Source: Alkalimonas amylolytica
Lineage (GTDB): Bacteria > Pseudomonadota > Gammaproteobacteria > Enterobacterales > Alteromonadaceae
Reading direction: 5' to 3'
Assembly: GCF_900107845.1 (NCBI RefSeq)
Contig: NZ_FNRM01000008.1
Location: forward strand, 84,693-148,692
Length of the DNA stretch: 64,000 nucleotides
Shown one piece after another: positions 46,074 to 55,040 of the stretch. The position numbers were made by a program, and so were the translations under genes. Positions within the stretch are counted from its first letter, which is position 1. Each line of letters opens with the position of its first letter. Under the pieces are notes generated by a model. It was not told the DNA's origin, ran no database searches, and was given only the letters and a program-made list of their open reading frames with translations.

Positions 46074-46538
46074 TCACAACTGCTCAAGCAGGTTAACCAT
46101 CTCAAGCGCAGACATAGCCGCTTCACCGCCTTTATTACCGGCTTTAGTGCCAGCGCGCTCGATGGCTTGCTCAATGGAGTCCACCGTTAACACGCCAAAC
46201 GCCACTGGCACGTCCTGTTGCATCGCCACCTGGCCAATGCCCTTGGTACACTCGGACGAAACATACTCAAAATGCGGTGTACCACCACGGATCACAGCAC
46301 CCAGCGCAATGATGGCATCGTATTTTTTGCTGGCAGCCACACGCTGAACCGCCAATGGCAGTTCAAAAGCACCTGGCACCCGAATCACGGTGATGTCTTC
46401 ATCACGGACCTGACCAACACGTTTTAAAGTATCGATAGCACCTTGCAGCAAGCTTTCAACAATAAAACTGTTAAAGCGCGCTACTACCAGGGCAAACTTT
46501 TTATTCGGGGCAGTCATGCCTGCTTCAATTACCTGCAT
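46074..46538 (-). CDS. ribH: 6,7-dimethyl-8-ribityllumazine synthase
   Basis: Condenses the ribitylaminouracil and dihydroxybutanone phosphate to lumazine, the penultimate step of riboflavin synthesis. Its 154 residues include [57 protein letters not shown] and [19 protein letters not shown] 46538 has GGAG at 7 bases. It lies between ribBA and nusB. Confidence 0.96.
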   Translation of the reverse strand: MQVIEAGMTAPNKKFALVVARFNSFIVESLLQGAIDTLKRVGQVRDEDITVIRVPGAFELPLAVQRVAASKKYDAIIALGAVIRGGTPHFEYVSSECTKGIGQVAMQQDVPVAFGVLTVDSIEQAIERAGTKAGNKGGEAAMSALEMVNLLEQL

Positions 46539-46621
46539 CTTGCAGCTCCAATTGGTTCAAATTCAAAATTGCCGCGTATGATACCACAACTGCGGCTATG
46601 CCGAAGGATTATAGCAGCCGC

Positions 46622-47731
46622 CTACTCGCTGACGTAATCCACCACTTCCAGGCCAAACCCAGATAAAGCGTGATACTTCTTTGGTTTGCTGAGCAAGCGC
46701 ATCTTTCCAACGCCCAAACTAGCCAGAATCTGCGAGCCCACTCCGACGGTACGAGAAGTCCCTTGCCAGGGTGCCGACTTAGGCTGCTCACCTTTGTCTT
46801 CCGCTTCGAAGGCTTGCACCATCCGCACCAGGGCTTCGGGACTTTCATGCTTGCCCAACAACACAAGGACACCGCCTTCATCGGCAATGCGCTGCATGGC
46901 ATGGTGCAGAGGAAAGCTACGGTTTGCAGCCCGATCGGCCAGCAATAAATCGCTGAAGGTATTGTGCAAGTGCACCCGCACCAGACAAGGCTCATCGGCT
47001 TTAATATCCCCTTTCACTAAAGCAAAGTGGATTTGGTTATCAATGGTATCTCGAAAGGTTACCAGCTCAAAATCACCAACATCGGTACTAAGCTGACAAC
47101 GAGCCACCTGCTCAATGGTGGTTTCATTCAGGTTGCGGTATTCAATCAGATCAGCGATGGTGCCAATTTTAATGCTGTGCTTAGCCGCAAATTTTTCCAG
47201 ATCCGGCCGCCTGGCCATGGTGCCATCTTCGTTGAGAATTTCCACAATCACCGCTGCAGGCTCCAACCCAGCCAACCGGGTTAGATCACAGCCTGCTTCC
47301 GTATGACCGGCACGGTTTAACACACCACCATTTTGAGCTTTTAATGGGAAAATATGGCCAGGTTGCACAATGTCGCTAGCTCGGGCATCCCGGGCCACCG
47401 CCGCTTTGACAGTACGAGCCCGATCAGCGGCGGAAATTCCGGTAGTAACACCCTCAGCTGCTTCAATCGACACGGTAAAAGCGGTACTGAACTGCGATTT
47501 ATTGCTGTCGACCATCAAGGGCAAATTCAGTTGCTTACAGCGTTCTTCGGTCAGAGTCAGGCAAATCAAACCGCGGCCATGGGTCGCCATAAAGTTAATG
47601 GCTTCCGGAGTAACGTATTCGGCTGCCATCACCAAATCGCCCTCATTCTCCCGATCCTCATCATCCATCAGAATGACCATTCGGCCCTGGCGAATGTCTT
47701 CAATAATTTCTGCCGTACTGTTTAATTGCAT
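46622..47731 (-). CDS. ribBA: 3,4-dihydroxybutanone-4-phosphate synthase with degenerate GTP cyclohydrolase II domain (RibBA/RibBX type)
   Basis: 369 residues. The N-terminal half is a complete DHBP synthase ([54 protein letters not shown]). The C-terminal half aligns with GTP cyclohydrolase II, but where the zinc cysteines (C-x-GD...C-x-C) should lie it reads [17 protein letters not shown], with no cysteine. It is therefore probably inactive as a cyclohydrolase, like the RibBX variant described in Shewanella. A separate ribA should exist outside the window. The upstream gene is ribE, 49 bases away. Confidence 0.93.
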   Translation of the reverse strand: MQLNSTAEIIEDIRQGRMVILMDDEDRENEGDLVMAAEYVTPEAINFMATHGRGLICLTLTEERCKQLNLPLMVDSNKSQFSTAFTVSIEAAEGVTTGISAADRARTVKAAVARDARASDIVQPGHIFPLKAQNGGVLNRAGHTEAGCDLTRLAGLEPAAVIVEILNEDGTMARRPDLEKFAAKHSIKIGTIADLIEYRNLNETTIEQVARCQLSTDVGDFELVTFRDTIDNQIHFALVKGDIKADEPCLVRVHLHNTFSDLLLADRAANRSFPLHHAMQRIADEGGVLVLLGKHESPEALVRMVQAFEAEDKGEQPKSAPWQGTSRTVGVGSQILASLGVGKMRLLSKPKKYHALSGFGLEVVDYVSE

Positions 47732-47780
47732 AAAAACCTTCTATGACTGAATCTTTTCGTTTTCAAAAAAACCGGCCAGC

Positions 47781-48428
47781 TCAGATAAAGCCTCGGGCTC
47801 GGAGTAAATCGGTAGTGACGCCAGCTGCTGAAGGAGCTCTCCCTTGCAGTAGGCGTTCCAGATAACGAGCAATCAAATCCACTTCCAGATGCAGTGCTGT
47901 ACCCACCTCAGCCTGCTGCAAGGTGGTCACCAAGGCTGTATGCGGCACTATGGTGAGTCGAAATGCATCCTCGGCCAGCTCATTCACGGTCAGGCTAATG
48001 CCATCGATGGTAATGGACCCCTTTTCAGCAATGTAACGACTCAAGGCTTGCGGCATAGCCAACCAAAGCTCCCAGCTATCCGCTTTCTTTTCGATGGCAC
48101 GAATGCGGCCAATACCATCCACATGACCACTGACCAGATGACCGCCAAGTCGGGTAGTTGGTAACAGAGCTTTTTCCAGGTTGATCCGCTGACCGCTTTG
48201 ATAATGACCAAATAACGTCCGGCGCAAAGTTTCAGCCGATAGGTCTGCCTGAAAGGCATCGCTGCTTTTGGCTGTGACAGTCAGGCAGACGCCATTGCTG
48301 GCGATACTATCACCTAGCTTCACATCGGAAAAATCCAGCCGCTCGCTTTCAATCCACAGCCGCATGCCCTGCCCTGATTTCTGACTGGAGCGAATACGGC
48401 CTACCGCCTCTATAATTCCGGTAAACAT
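47781..48428 (-). CDS. ribE: Riboflavin synthase (alpha subunit)
   Basis: Dismutates two lumazine molecules to riboflavin. Two lumazine-binding repeats are visible: MFTGIIEAVGRIRSSQKSG with SIASNGVCLTVTA, then RLGGHLVSGHVDGIGRI with SITIDGISLTVNE. At about 215 residues it has normal length. ATG 48428 begins the invariant MFTGI and has GAGG at 5 bases; the frame is open a little further upstream. It sits 8 bases after ribD. Confidence 0.96.
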   Translation of the reverse strand: MFTGIIEAVGRIRSSQKSGQGMRLWIESERLDFSDVKLGDSIASNGVCLTVTAKSSDAFQADLSAETLRRTLFGHYQSGQRINLEKALLPTTRLGGHLVSGHVDGIGRIRAIEKKADSWELWLAMPQALSRYIAEKGSITIDGISLTVNELAEDAFRLTIVPHTALVTTLQQAEVGTALHLEVDLIARYLERLLQGRAPSAAGVTTDLLRARGFI

Positions 48429-48435
48429 GCTATCC

Positions 48436-49554
48436 TCAGCTCTGCAGCGTTGCAATGAAACGTATATCAGGCCCCAGCTGACGGATATCCTGCCAGCTCA
48501 GTGCAATGCCTTCATTTAATTGGGTCAGTTCAGCTATAGCCACCAAGCCCCGCGCTTGATGCCCCAAAATTATCGGGGCCTGATACAACCAGAACTCATC
48601 CACCAACTTAGCCTGCAACAAGGAGCCTGCTAAGCGGGCGCCGGCTTCCACCCAAAGAGTGTTGATGTGTTGCCGCGCTAATTCCCGCATGAGTACCTGC
48701 AAATCAAACTGCTCCCTCTGCAGGGATGGAACGTATAAAACATCAGCACCAGCCGGAGCCGACAGTTTGCTGCCTGCTGGGTATACCAGTATCAGTTTAC
48801 CTGGCAGGGCAAACAAAGCTTCTTTGCCTGTAAGCCGCTGGCGTCGGTCCAATACCACCCGAACCGGCTGACGGTAGTGCCCATCCTGCAACGGGCTGAT
48901 GGAAGACAAAGCCTGTTCCGGCCGCACGCTCAAACGGGCATCATCACGCAAAACGGTTTCTGCTGTGGATAATACCGCGCAGCTTTGCGCGCGTTGCAAT
49001 TGCACATCCGCACGAGCCTCTTTAGAGGTAATCCACTGACTGGCACCATTATTCAGAGCGGTTTTACCATCCAGGCTAGCTGCCAGCTTCAAGCGCACAA
49101 AAGGACGCTGTTGTTCCATGCGGCTTAAAAATCCTGGGTTCAGTGACCGGGCACTTTCAATCATCAGCCCACTTTGCACTTCAATGCCTGCGGCCTTTAG
49201 CAGAGCGGCGCCGCGGCCTGCCACCTGTGGGTTGGGATCCTGCATCGCCATCACCACCCGGCGCACACCTGCCTTGATTAAGGCCTCTGCACATGGCGGC
49301 GTTCGCCCATAATGACTACAGGGTTCCAGCGTGACGAAACAGTCTGCATCGCGAGCCAGCTCTGCAGCATGTCGCAATGCCACCACTTCGGCATGGGGAC
49401 CTCCAGCCTGGTGGTGATAACCTTCACCAACAATCTGGCCATGACGCACCAACACAGCGCCTACATTGGGATTCGGCGAGGTGGTAAAACGCCCTTTTCG
49501 GGCCAACTCAATAGCCCGGGCCATAAATCGATGATCATCAGCACTAAAGCTCAC
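48436..49554 (-). CDS. ribD: Bifunctional riboflavin deaminase/reductase RibD
   Basis: Catalyses two consecutive steps, deamination and reduction of the pyrimidine intermediate. The N-terminal deaminase carries the zinc motif [10 protein letters not shown] and [18 protein letters not shown]. The C-terminal reductase carries [18 protein letters not shown] and [15 protein letters not shown]. 372 residues. The GTG start overlaps the nrdR stop by 4 bases, so translation is coupled. Confidence 0.96.
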   Translation of the reverse strand: MSFSADDHRFMARAIELARKGRFTTSPNPNVGAVLVRHGQIVGEGYHHQAGGPHAEVVALRHAAELARDADCFVTLEPCSHYGRTPPCAEALIKAGVRRVVMAMQDPNPQVAGRGAALLKAAGIEVQSGLMIESARSLNPGFLSRMEQQRPFVRLKLAASLDGKTALNNGASQWITSKEARADVQLQRAQSCAVLSTAETVLRDDARLSVRPEQALSSISPLQDGHYRQPVRVVLDRRQRLTGKEALFALPGKLILVYPAGSKLSAPAGADVLYVPSLQREQFDLQVLMRELARQHINTLWVEAGARLAGSLLQAKLVDEFWLYQAPIILGHQARGLVAIAELTQLNEGIALSWQDIRQLGPDIRFIATLQS

Positions 49555-50006
49555 TGCTCATTCCCAAGTTTTGCAATGGCCTCACCAAATTCACGGATAT
49601 CTTTAAAGGAGCGGTACACCGAAGCAAAGCGTACATAAGCCACTTTATCCAGTTTCACCAGCTCATCCATAATCAGATTGCCCAGCAACTGGCTGCTGAC
49701 TTCCCGTTCACCGGTGGCTCGCAGTTGTGATTTCACTTTGTTGATCAGTTGCTCGGTTTGTTCGGTCGCGACCGGGCGTTTTTCCAGGGAGCGCAGCAAC
49801 CCACTGCGCAGCTTGTCTTCATTAAAAGGCTCACGCGAGCCATCGCGTTTCACAATGCGCGGCATCACCAGTTCGGCCGACTCAAAGGTAGTGAAACGCT
49901 CATGACAAGCACCACACTCGCGCCGACGACGTACCTGATGGCCATCGGCAACCAAGCGGGAATCAATCACTTTGGTATCATCTTTACCGCAAAAAGGGCA
50001 AAACAT
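49551..50006 (-). CDS. nrdR: Transcriptional repressor NrdR
   Basis: A repressor of ribonucleotide reductase genes that senses dATP/ATP. The zinc ribbon is [15 protein letters not shown] with [12 protein letters not shown], followed by an ATP-cone ([18 protein letters not shown]). 151 residues, standard length. It is the second gene after glyA, separated from it by a terminator-like hairpin, and overlaps ribD by 4 bases. Confidence 0.97.
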   Translation of the reverse strand: MFCPFCGKDDTKVIDSRLVADGHQVRRRRECGACHERFTTFESAELVMPRIVKRDGSREPFNEDKLRSGLLRSLEKRPVATEQTEQLINKVKSQLRATGEREVSSQLLGNLIMDELVKLDKVAYVRFASVYRSFKDIREFGEAIAKLGNEQ

Positions 50007-50039
50007 GCTTTGAGATCCTCTGAAAGCTGTGCTGATGGC

Positions 50040-50065
50040 AAAATGGCCGCTAATGCGGCCATTTT
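50040..50065 (-). terminator. Hairpin terminator after glyA
   Basis: Perfect 11-bp arms AAAATGGCCGC and GCGGCCATTTT with a 4-base loop, 17 bases after the glyA stop. The A/T ends of the stem supply a short T run in either direction. It separates glyA from nrdR on the minus strand. Confidence 0.8.
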
Positions 50066-50082
50066 AGCATGAAAATCAAGCT

Positions 50083-51336
50083 TTAGGCATAGACAGGCAA
50101 ACGACCACAAAGCTCTGAAACCTGAGCCCGTACCCGGTCAACGACCGACTCATCACCCATATTATCCAGAATATCGCAGATAAAATCAGCCACCAAGCGC
50201 GCTTCCGCTTCTTTAAAACCACGGCGGGTAATAGCCGGAGTACCAATACGCAGACCACTGGTTACAAAAGGTGAACGTGGATCGTTCGGCACGGAGTTTT
50301 TATTGACGGTGATATGGGCACGACCTAAGGCAGCATCCGCATCTTTACCAGTGATGTCCTTGTTGATTAGATCGACCAAGAACAAATGATTTTCGGTCCC
50401 TCCTGATACAATGGTATAACCACGCTTGATCATCTGATCGCACATGGCCTTGGCGTTCACAACGACCTGCTGCTGATAAACTTTGAATTCAGGCTCCAGC
50501 GCTTCTTTGAAAGCGACGGCTTTAGCTGCGATCACATGCATCAATGGCCCCCCCTGGCTGCCAGGGAAAACCGCTGAGTTCAGTTTCTTTTCAATAACCT
50601 CGTTGCTGCGAGCTAGGATCAAGCCGCCACGAGGACCAGCCAGGGTTTTGTGGGTCGTGGTGGTGACCACATCGGCAAAAGGCACTGGGTTCGGATACAA
50701 ACCAGCTGCCACCAGACCAGCAACATGGGCCATATCGACCAGCAGGTAAGCCCCCACTTTATCAGCGATGGCCCGAAACCGCTGCCAGTCAACAATGCCA
50801 GAATAGGCAGAAAAACCAGCAATAATCAGCTTGGGCTTGTGCTCCAGCGCCAGTTGCTCGGCCTGATCGTAATCAATCACGCCTGTTGCAGGGTGCAGAC
50901 CATACTGCACAGACTTGTAGAGCTTGCCTGAAGCACTGACGGTTGCACCATGGGTTAAATGACCACCATGCGCCAGGCTCATGCCCAGAATAGTGTCGCC
51001 GGCTTCCAGTAGAGCCAAAAATACAGCCGAATTGGCCTGAGAACCAGAATGTGGCTGCACATTGGCGTAATCGGCACCAAACAGCTCTTTGGCACGGGCT
51101 ATGGCAAGATCTTCCACGATATCGACATGCTCACAACCGCCATAGTAACGCTTGTGCGGGTAGCCTTCAGCGTACTTGTTGGTTAGCTGAGTACCTTGTG
51201 CTTGCAGCACGCGTGGGCTGGCATAATTCTCAGAGGCGATCAGCTCAATGTGATCTTCTTGGCGCTGAGTTTCATCGGCAATAGCCTGCCACAAGGCTGG
51301 ATCATAATCGGCAATATTCATGTCACGCTTCAACAT
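50083..51336 (-). CDS. glyA: Serine hydroxymethyltransferase GlyA
   Basis: A PLP enzyme interconverting serine and glycine and charging tetrahydrofolate with one carbon, 417 residues. It starts [12 protein letters not shown] as in E. coli GlyA. It contains [38 protein letters not shown] and the PLP-lysine motif [23 protein letters not shown] and GGGAG precede the ATG. Upstream it is divergent from dinB, with a palindrome at 51349-51365. Confidence 0.98.
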   Translation of the reverse strand: MLKRDMNIADYDPALWQAIADETQRQEDHIELIASENYASPRVLQAQGTQLTNKYAEGYPHKRYYGGCEHVDIVEDLAIARAKELFGADYANVQPHSGSQANSAVFLALLEAGDTILGMSLAHGGHLTHGATVSASGKLYKSVQYGLHPATGVIDYDQAEQLALEHKPKLIIAGFSAYSGIVDWQRFRAIADKVGAYLLVDMAHVAGLVAAGLYPNPVPFADVVTTTTHKTLAGPRGGLILARSNEVIEKKLNSAVFPGSQGGPLMHVIAAKAVAFKEALEPEFKVYQQQVVVNAKAMCDQMIKRGYTIVSGGTENHLFLVDLINKDITGKDADAALGRAHITVNKNSVPNDPRSPFVTSGLRIGTPAITRRGFKEAEARLVADFICDILDNMGDESVVDRVRAQVSELCGRLPVYA

Positions 51337-51348
51337 AGGTTCTCCCGC

Positions 51349-51365
51349 AGCGTAGCTGCTACGCT
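51349..51365. promoter_or_regulatory. Palindrome upstream of glyA
   Basis: AGCGTAGC-T-GCTACGCT is a 17-base quasi-palindrome with exact 8-base arms and a single central base, ending 13 bases before the glyA ATG. The one-base centre cannot form an RNA hairpin loop, so a dimeric regulator site is more plausible. It does not match a standard PurR box, and the binding protein is unknown. Confidence 0.4.
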
Positions 51366-51550
51366 TAGTTCATAGTAAGACTCGGCTAGAATGCGGTCTA
51401 TTCTACCCGCAAAAACGTCAGGATGCACTCGGATTTTAGCCATCTAAACATCCGAAGCACTTTTCTGTTGCTTCAACTGTGCAAAAATCAGCACAGTCAC
51501 AGGTATTTCACAGCACAATGCTTGCTTTTTAGCCACAGCCTCCTAAAATA

Positions 51551-51566
51551 CTGTATATCCATACAC
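51551..51566 (+). promoter_or_regulatory. LexA (SOS) box upstream of dinB
   Basis: CTGTATATCCATACAC matches the gammaproteobacterial LexA consensus CTGT-N8-ACAG except for the last base, and the flanking TA on the left also fits. It lies 15 bases before the dinB ATG, so LexA binding would cover the promoter or leader. It supports SOS induction of DNA polymerase IV. Confidence 0.8.
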
Positions 51567-51581
51567 CTACCTAAACAAGCA

Positions 51582-52637
51582 ATGACACAGCGTAAAATCA
51601 TACACATCGACTTGGATTGCTTTTTTGCCGCAGTTGAAATGCGCGACAATCCAAAGCTAGGTGATCAACCCATAGCCGTTGGGGGTAGTGTCAGCAGCCG
51701 AGGTGTCATCGCTGCATGCAATTATCCAGCACGAACGTTTGGTGTCCGCTCGGCCATGCCGACAGCACAGGCACTTAAACTATGTCCGCACCTGTTGTTG
51801 GTACCTGGCAGAATGCAAGCATACAAAGAAGCCAGTCAACAGGTCATGGCCATTTTAAAACGTTACAGCGATATCGTTGAACCTCTATCCCTGGATGAAG
51901 CTTATTTGGATGTAACCGGCAGTGCCTTGTGTCAGGGCAGTGCTACCCGAATTGCCGAGGCAATACGTCATACAATTAAAACAGAAACCGGCCTGACCGC
52001 CTCTGCCGGAGTGGCACCGAATAAATTTTTGGCTAAGATTGCCAGTGATGAACGCAAGCCCGATGGCCTTTTTGTGATCTGCCCGCATCAGGTACCAGAT
52101 TTTGTTGCTAGATTGCCAGTGCAAAAAATACCTGGCATCGGCCCGAAAACAGCTAGCCGCCTGCAGGAGCTCGGCGTGCATTATTGCCAGGATGTATTTA
52201 AAGTGCCTCTGGCCCGCTTGATCCGACAATTTGGCGCATACAGCCAAACCTTACTGGAACGCTGCCAGGGGCTGGATCAAAGGCCAGTCAGTGCGGAGCG
52301 AGTGCGTAAGTCGGTAGGAGTGGAGCAAACCTATGCCCAAGATAAATGCAGCTTACAAGACTGTGAAGCCGAACTTCCTGCTTTGTTATCCACCTTGCAA
52401 CAGCGGCTGGAACGCCACCGGGCTAGCAGTCTGGTGCATAAAGTGGCTGTGAAATTAAAATTTCATGATTTTCAGCAAACCACGGTCGAACAACAAGTGC
52501 AAACCGCCGATCTGGCGAGCATCCGCTCCTTGCTGGTAACAGCCTGGCAGCGCGGTGAAGGCCGTCCGGTCCGACTGATAGGCCTTCAAGCAGGGCTTGC
52601 CGAGCAGGATCATAAGCAACTGATGCTTGAACTTTAG
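51582..52637 (+). CDS. dinB: DNA polymerase IV DinB
   Basis: A Y-family translesion polymerase of 351 residues. Catalytic motifs are IHIDLDCFFAAVEMRDNP and LSLDEAYLDVT, then SAGVAPNKFLAKIASDERKP and the helix-hairpin-helix VQKIPGIGPKTASRLQELG. The longer open frame to 51423 has no family similarity upstream of MTQRK and would run through the LexA box, so ATG 51582 is chosen. Divergent from glyA. Confidence 0.96.
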   Translation: MTQRKIIHIDLDCFFAAVEMRDNPKLGDQPIAVGGSVSSRGVIAACNYPARTFGVRSAMPTAQALKLCPHLLLVPGRMQAYKEASQQVMAILKRYSDIVEPLSLDEAYLDVTGSALCQGSATRIAEAIRHTIKTETGLTASAGVAPNKFLAKIASDERKPDGLFVICPHQVPDFVARLPVQKIPGIGPKTASRLQELGVHYCQDVFKVPLARLIRQFGAYSQTLLERCQGLDQRPVSAERVRKSVGVEQTYAQDKCSLQDCEAELPALLSTLQQRLERHRASSLVHKVAVKLKFHDFQQTTVEQQVQTADLASIRSLLVTAWQRGEGRPVRLIGLQAGLAEQDHKQLMLEL

Positions 52638-52642
52638 TCAAT

Positions 52643-52670
52643 AAAAAACCAGCGACAAGCGCTGGCTTTG
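52643..52670. terminator. Bidirectional terminator between dinB and the cold-shock gene
   Basis: Arms CCAGCG and CGCTGG with a 5-base loop, preceded by an A run and followed by CTTTG. It ends dinB on the + strand and the cold-shock gene on the minus strand. Confidence 0.75.
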
Positions 52671-52688
52671 CATGGAATGTGTTCCGGT

Positions 52689-52901
52689 TTAAGATACTAC
52701 CGTCACGTTTTCAGCCTGAGGGCCTTTTTGACCGTCAACAATCTCAAAAGTCACTTGCTGACCTTCCAATAAAGTCCGACGCCCGGTGCCGTTAATGGCC
52801 CGAAAGTGCACAAATACATCTTTGCCGCCTGCACGCTCAATAAAACCAAAACCTTTGTCTTCGTTAAACCACTTGACGGTACCGGTAATTAGATCTGACA
52901 T
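52689..52901 (-). CDS. CspA-family cold-shock protein
   Basis: A 70-residue single OB-fold nucleic acid chaperone. RNP1 ([11 protein letters not shown]) and RNP2 (DVFVHFRAI) are intact, with [16 protein letters not shown] at the N-terminus. Which Csp paralogue it is, and whether it is cold-induced, cannot be read here. Its gene is monocistronic, downstream of the helicase on the same strand with a gap of about 200 bases; RNA helicases and Csp proteins often work together on structured RNA. Confidence 0.95.
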   Translation of the reverse strand: MSDLITGTVKWFNEDKGFGFIERAGGKDVFVHFRAINGTGRRTLLEGQQVTFEIVDGQKGPQAENVTVVS

Positions 52902-53100
52902 AACTCTCTCTTACATTTAACTTTCATTGATCAGTGAGCTGATCATTGAGTGAACCTTGTGAGCAATCAGCAAACCGAACAGCTGGCAGCTGATCTTCTA
53001 CACCCTGCCAACAAGTTGGCATGGCTATGGCACAGCAATGAAGCCAAATACCATAAAATCAGTGTAGCACTGAATTTGCGGAAAGTTGATGAATGCAGTA

Positions 53101-54426
53101 TTAATTTTTTTTACGCCGAACCGGAATATTACCATCATCACCAGCTTGAAAAACTTTTGACGCAGCAGCTTTATGTGGCTTGTTAGTGTCACTGCCTTTT
53201 TTGTCAGATGGCCGCTTACCCGTGGCATGCTTTTTCGCTTTGGGTTGAGAAGCCGGTGTATCCTTTGGCTTACCGGTAAATCGTGCCGGCAAGCTATCGA
53301 TCACGGAGAACTGTATGGGGTTTCGGAAAAAAGCCTCTAGCTGCTGCAGGCTTAGCCAGTCTTTTGGGCCTACCAGTGAAATGGCCTCCCCGTGCATACC
53401 TGCCCGGCCTGTGCGCCCAACCCGATGCACGTACTCTTCGGCAAACTTAGGTAAATCAAAATTCACCACATGCGAAACCTGCAATAAATCGAGGCCGCGC
53501 GATGCGACATCGGTGGTGATCAAGATTTGGAATTTACCCTTGGCAAAATCTTGCATCACACTGTTACGCTTTGCTTGGCTTAGTTTGCCGCTTAAGCCAA
53601 TGGCCTGAAAGCCCTGCTTAGCGAACCATTCAGGCAAGCGCTCGGTGTCAGCTCTGGTGGCAGTAAATACAATGACTTGCCGTAAATCGGCAGCATGCTT
53701 GAGCACATGTGCCAGCAGTGCTTCTTTGTGGCTGAGGTTATCGCACAGATAAAAGTGTTGGCTGATATCGGCATGCTGCTGATGCGCATCGTCGGTGGTA
53801 ATGCGATGCGGCTTACGCAACAAAGCCAGTGCTAATTCATTGACATCGATATGATCCAGCGTTGCGGAGAACAACAGGGTTTGCCGCAAACGATGAGAGG
53901 CAGCTTTATGGATGGTCATTAATTCATTGGCAAAGCCAAGATCCAACATCCTATCGGCCTCGTCCAGAATCAGCAACTCCAAGCCCTGCAAAAAAATCGA
54001 GCGGTGTGCCAGGTGATCGCAAAAACGCCCCGGTGTTGCCACAATGATCTGCGGCTGACGCTTTAGCAATTTCTCCTGATCGTTGAAGTTTTCCCCCCCC
54101 TGAACCAAAGCGGCCTGGATAGGGGTATTGGCAATCAGCAAACGCAGCTGGCCATACACCTGCTTTGCTAATTCCCGTGTTGGCGCCAGTATCAAGGCCC
54201 TTGCATCCTGGCGTGATAAGGGTTTGCTCCGCAGCAAACGCTGCATCATGGGCAACAGATAGGCCAGCGTCTTGCCAGAACCGGTGCGCGAAGATACCAG
54301 CAAGTCTTTACCCGTCAGTACGGCAGGAATTGCTTCCTGCTGTATCTCAGTTGGCTGGGTAAAACCAAGGTGCTGCATCGAACGCAGCAAGCGCGGGTCA
54401 AGCGCCAAGTCGGCAAAAGGCGTCAT
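53101..54426 (-). CDS. DEAD-box ATP-dependent RNA helicase
   Basis: An RNA helicase of 441 residues with all core motifs: Q motif (GFTQPTEIQQEAIP), Walker A (SSRTGSGKT), PTRELAKQV, TPGRF, DEAD (LILDEADRMLDLGF), SAT (LLFSATLDH), and YVHRVGRTGRAGMHGEAI in domain 2. A basic Lys/Pro-rich tail (about 390-441) probably binds RNA. It is of the RhlE/SrmB group, involved in ribosome assembly or RNA decay; the exact orthologue is not clear. The ATG is preceded by GGAG. Confidence 0.95.
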   Translation of the reverse strand: MTPFADLALDPRLLRSMQHLGFTQPTEIQQEAIPAVLTGKDLLVSSRTGSGKTLAYLLPMMQRLLRSKPLSRQDARALILAPTRELAKQVYGQLRLLIANTPIQAALVQGGENFNDQEKLLKRQPQIIVATPGRFCDHLAHRSIFLQGLELLILDEADRMLDLGFANELMTIHKAASHRLRQTLLFSATLDHIDVNELALALLRKPHRITTDDAHQQHADISQHFYLCDNLSHKEALLAHVLKHAADLRQVIVFTATRADTERLPEWFAKQGFQAIGLSGKLSQAKRNSVMQDFAKGKFQILITTDVASRGLDLLQVSHVVNFDLPKFAEEYVHRVGRTGRAGMHGEAISLVGPKDWLSLQQLEAFFRNPIQFSVIDSLPARFTGKPKDTPASQPKAKKHATGKRPSDKKGSDTNKPHKAAASKVFQAGDDGNIPVRRKKN

Positions 54427-54467
54427 CTGTTACTCCAAAAGGTCAATGACGCCATTATATCGCACAA

Positions 54468-55040
54468 TCAGTCCGCTGGCTCGACTATTGCCTCAATCCG
54501 CCGGTTGCTTACCCGGGCAGCGTCAGTGGTTCCTTCCGCTCGGGGCTGTGTTTTACCATAGCCACGGGTAGATACCCTGGAAGCGTCAATGTTTAAGCGG
54601 TTAATCAAAATACTGGCAACCGCCTCTGCCCGTCGTTCAGACAAACCCTGATTGTATTCATAGGAGCCTTGATCATCGGTATGACCAGCAATGGTCACCT
54701 TAGTATTGATAAAGCGTTTAAGATAATCGGCCAGCTCTTGCAGCTGAGGCAAGTACACCGGCTTGACAATAGCCTGATCAAAATCAAACAGAATATCCAT
54801 TTCCAATACCACCTGATCTTCTACAAAGATACTGCAGCCGAATGCATCTACCCTGTCTCCAGCCGGTGTATCTGGACAGCGATCGCATTCATCCGGAATA
54901 CCATCCCCATCCGAGTCCACAACTACTGGTGGCTCTTTATACACAATAGGACGCTGCCGCGGATCCTCGCTGCCCGCCCATAACCACTGCGAACCTAGCA
55001 GCAGACTGATCAATAAAACAGCTTTGAACAAAGACATCAT
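54468..55040 (-). CDS. OmpA-family protein with calcium-binding TSP3-like repeat
   Basis: 190 residues. A signal peptide (SLFKAVLLISLLLGSQWLWA) leads to a short thrombospondin-3-like calcium loop (DSDGDGIPDECDRCPDTPAGD) and a C-terminal OmpA domain (ILFDFDQAIVKPVYLPQLQ, VTIAGHTDDQGSYEYNQGLSERRA, SNRRIEAIV). The OmpA domain should bind peptidoglycan. As last gene of the adhesin operon, overlapping lapD by 4 bases, it may hold part of the secretion machinery to the cell wall. Shewanella bpf operons also carry an OmpA-family gene. Confidence 0.9.
   Translation of the reverse strand: MMSLFKAVLLISLLLGSQWLWAGSEDPRQRPIVYKEPPVVVDSDGDGIPDECDRCPDTPAGDRVDAFGCSIFVEDQVVLEMDILFDFDQAIVKPVYLPQLQELADYLKRFINTKVTIAGHTDDQGSYEYNQGLSERRAEAVASILINRLNIDASRVSTRGYGKTQPRAEGTTDAARVSNRRIEAIVEPAD

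Noticed and set aside
46539..46621. FMN riboswitch near the riboflavin genes
   Set aside because: Neither this gap nor those before ribE, ribD or nrdR shows the conserved RFN element sequences.
52950..53186. Open frame of 78 codons on + strand
   Set aside because: It overlaps the 3' end of the helicase gene, has no good ribosome-binding site and no recognisable domain.
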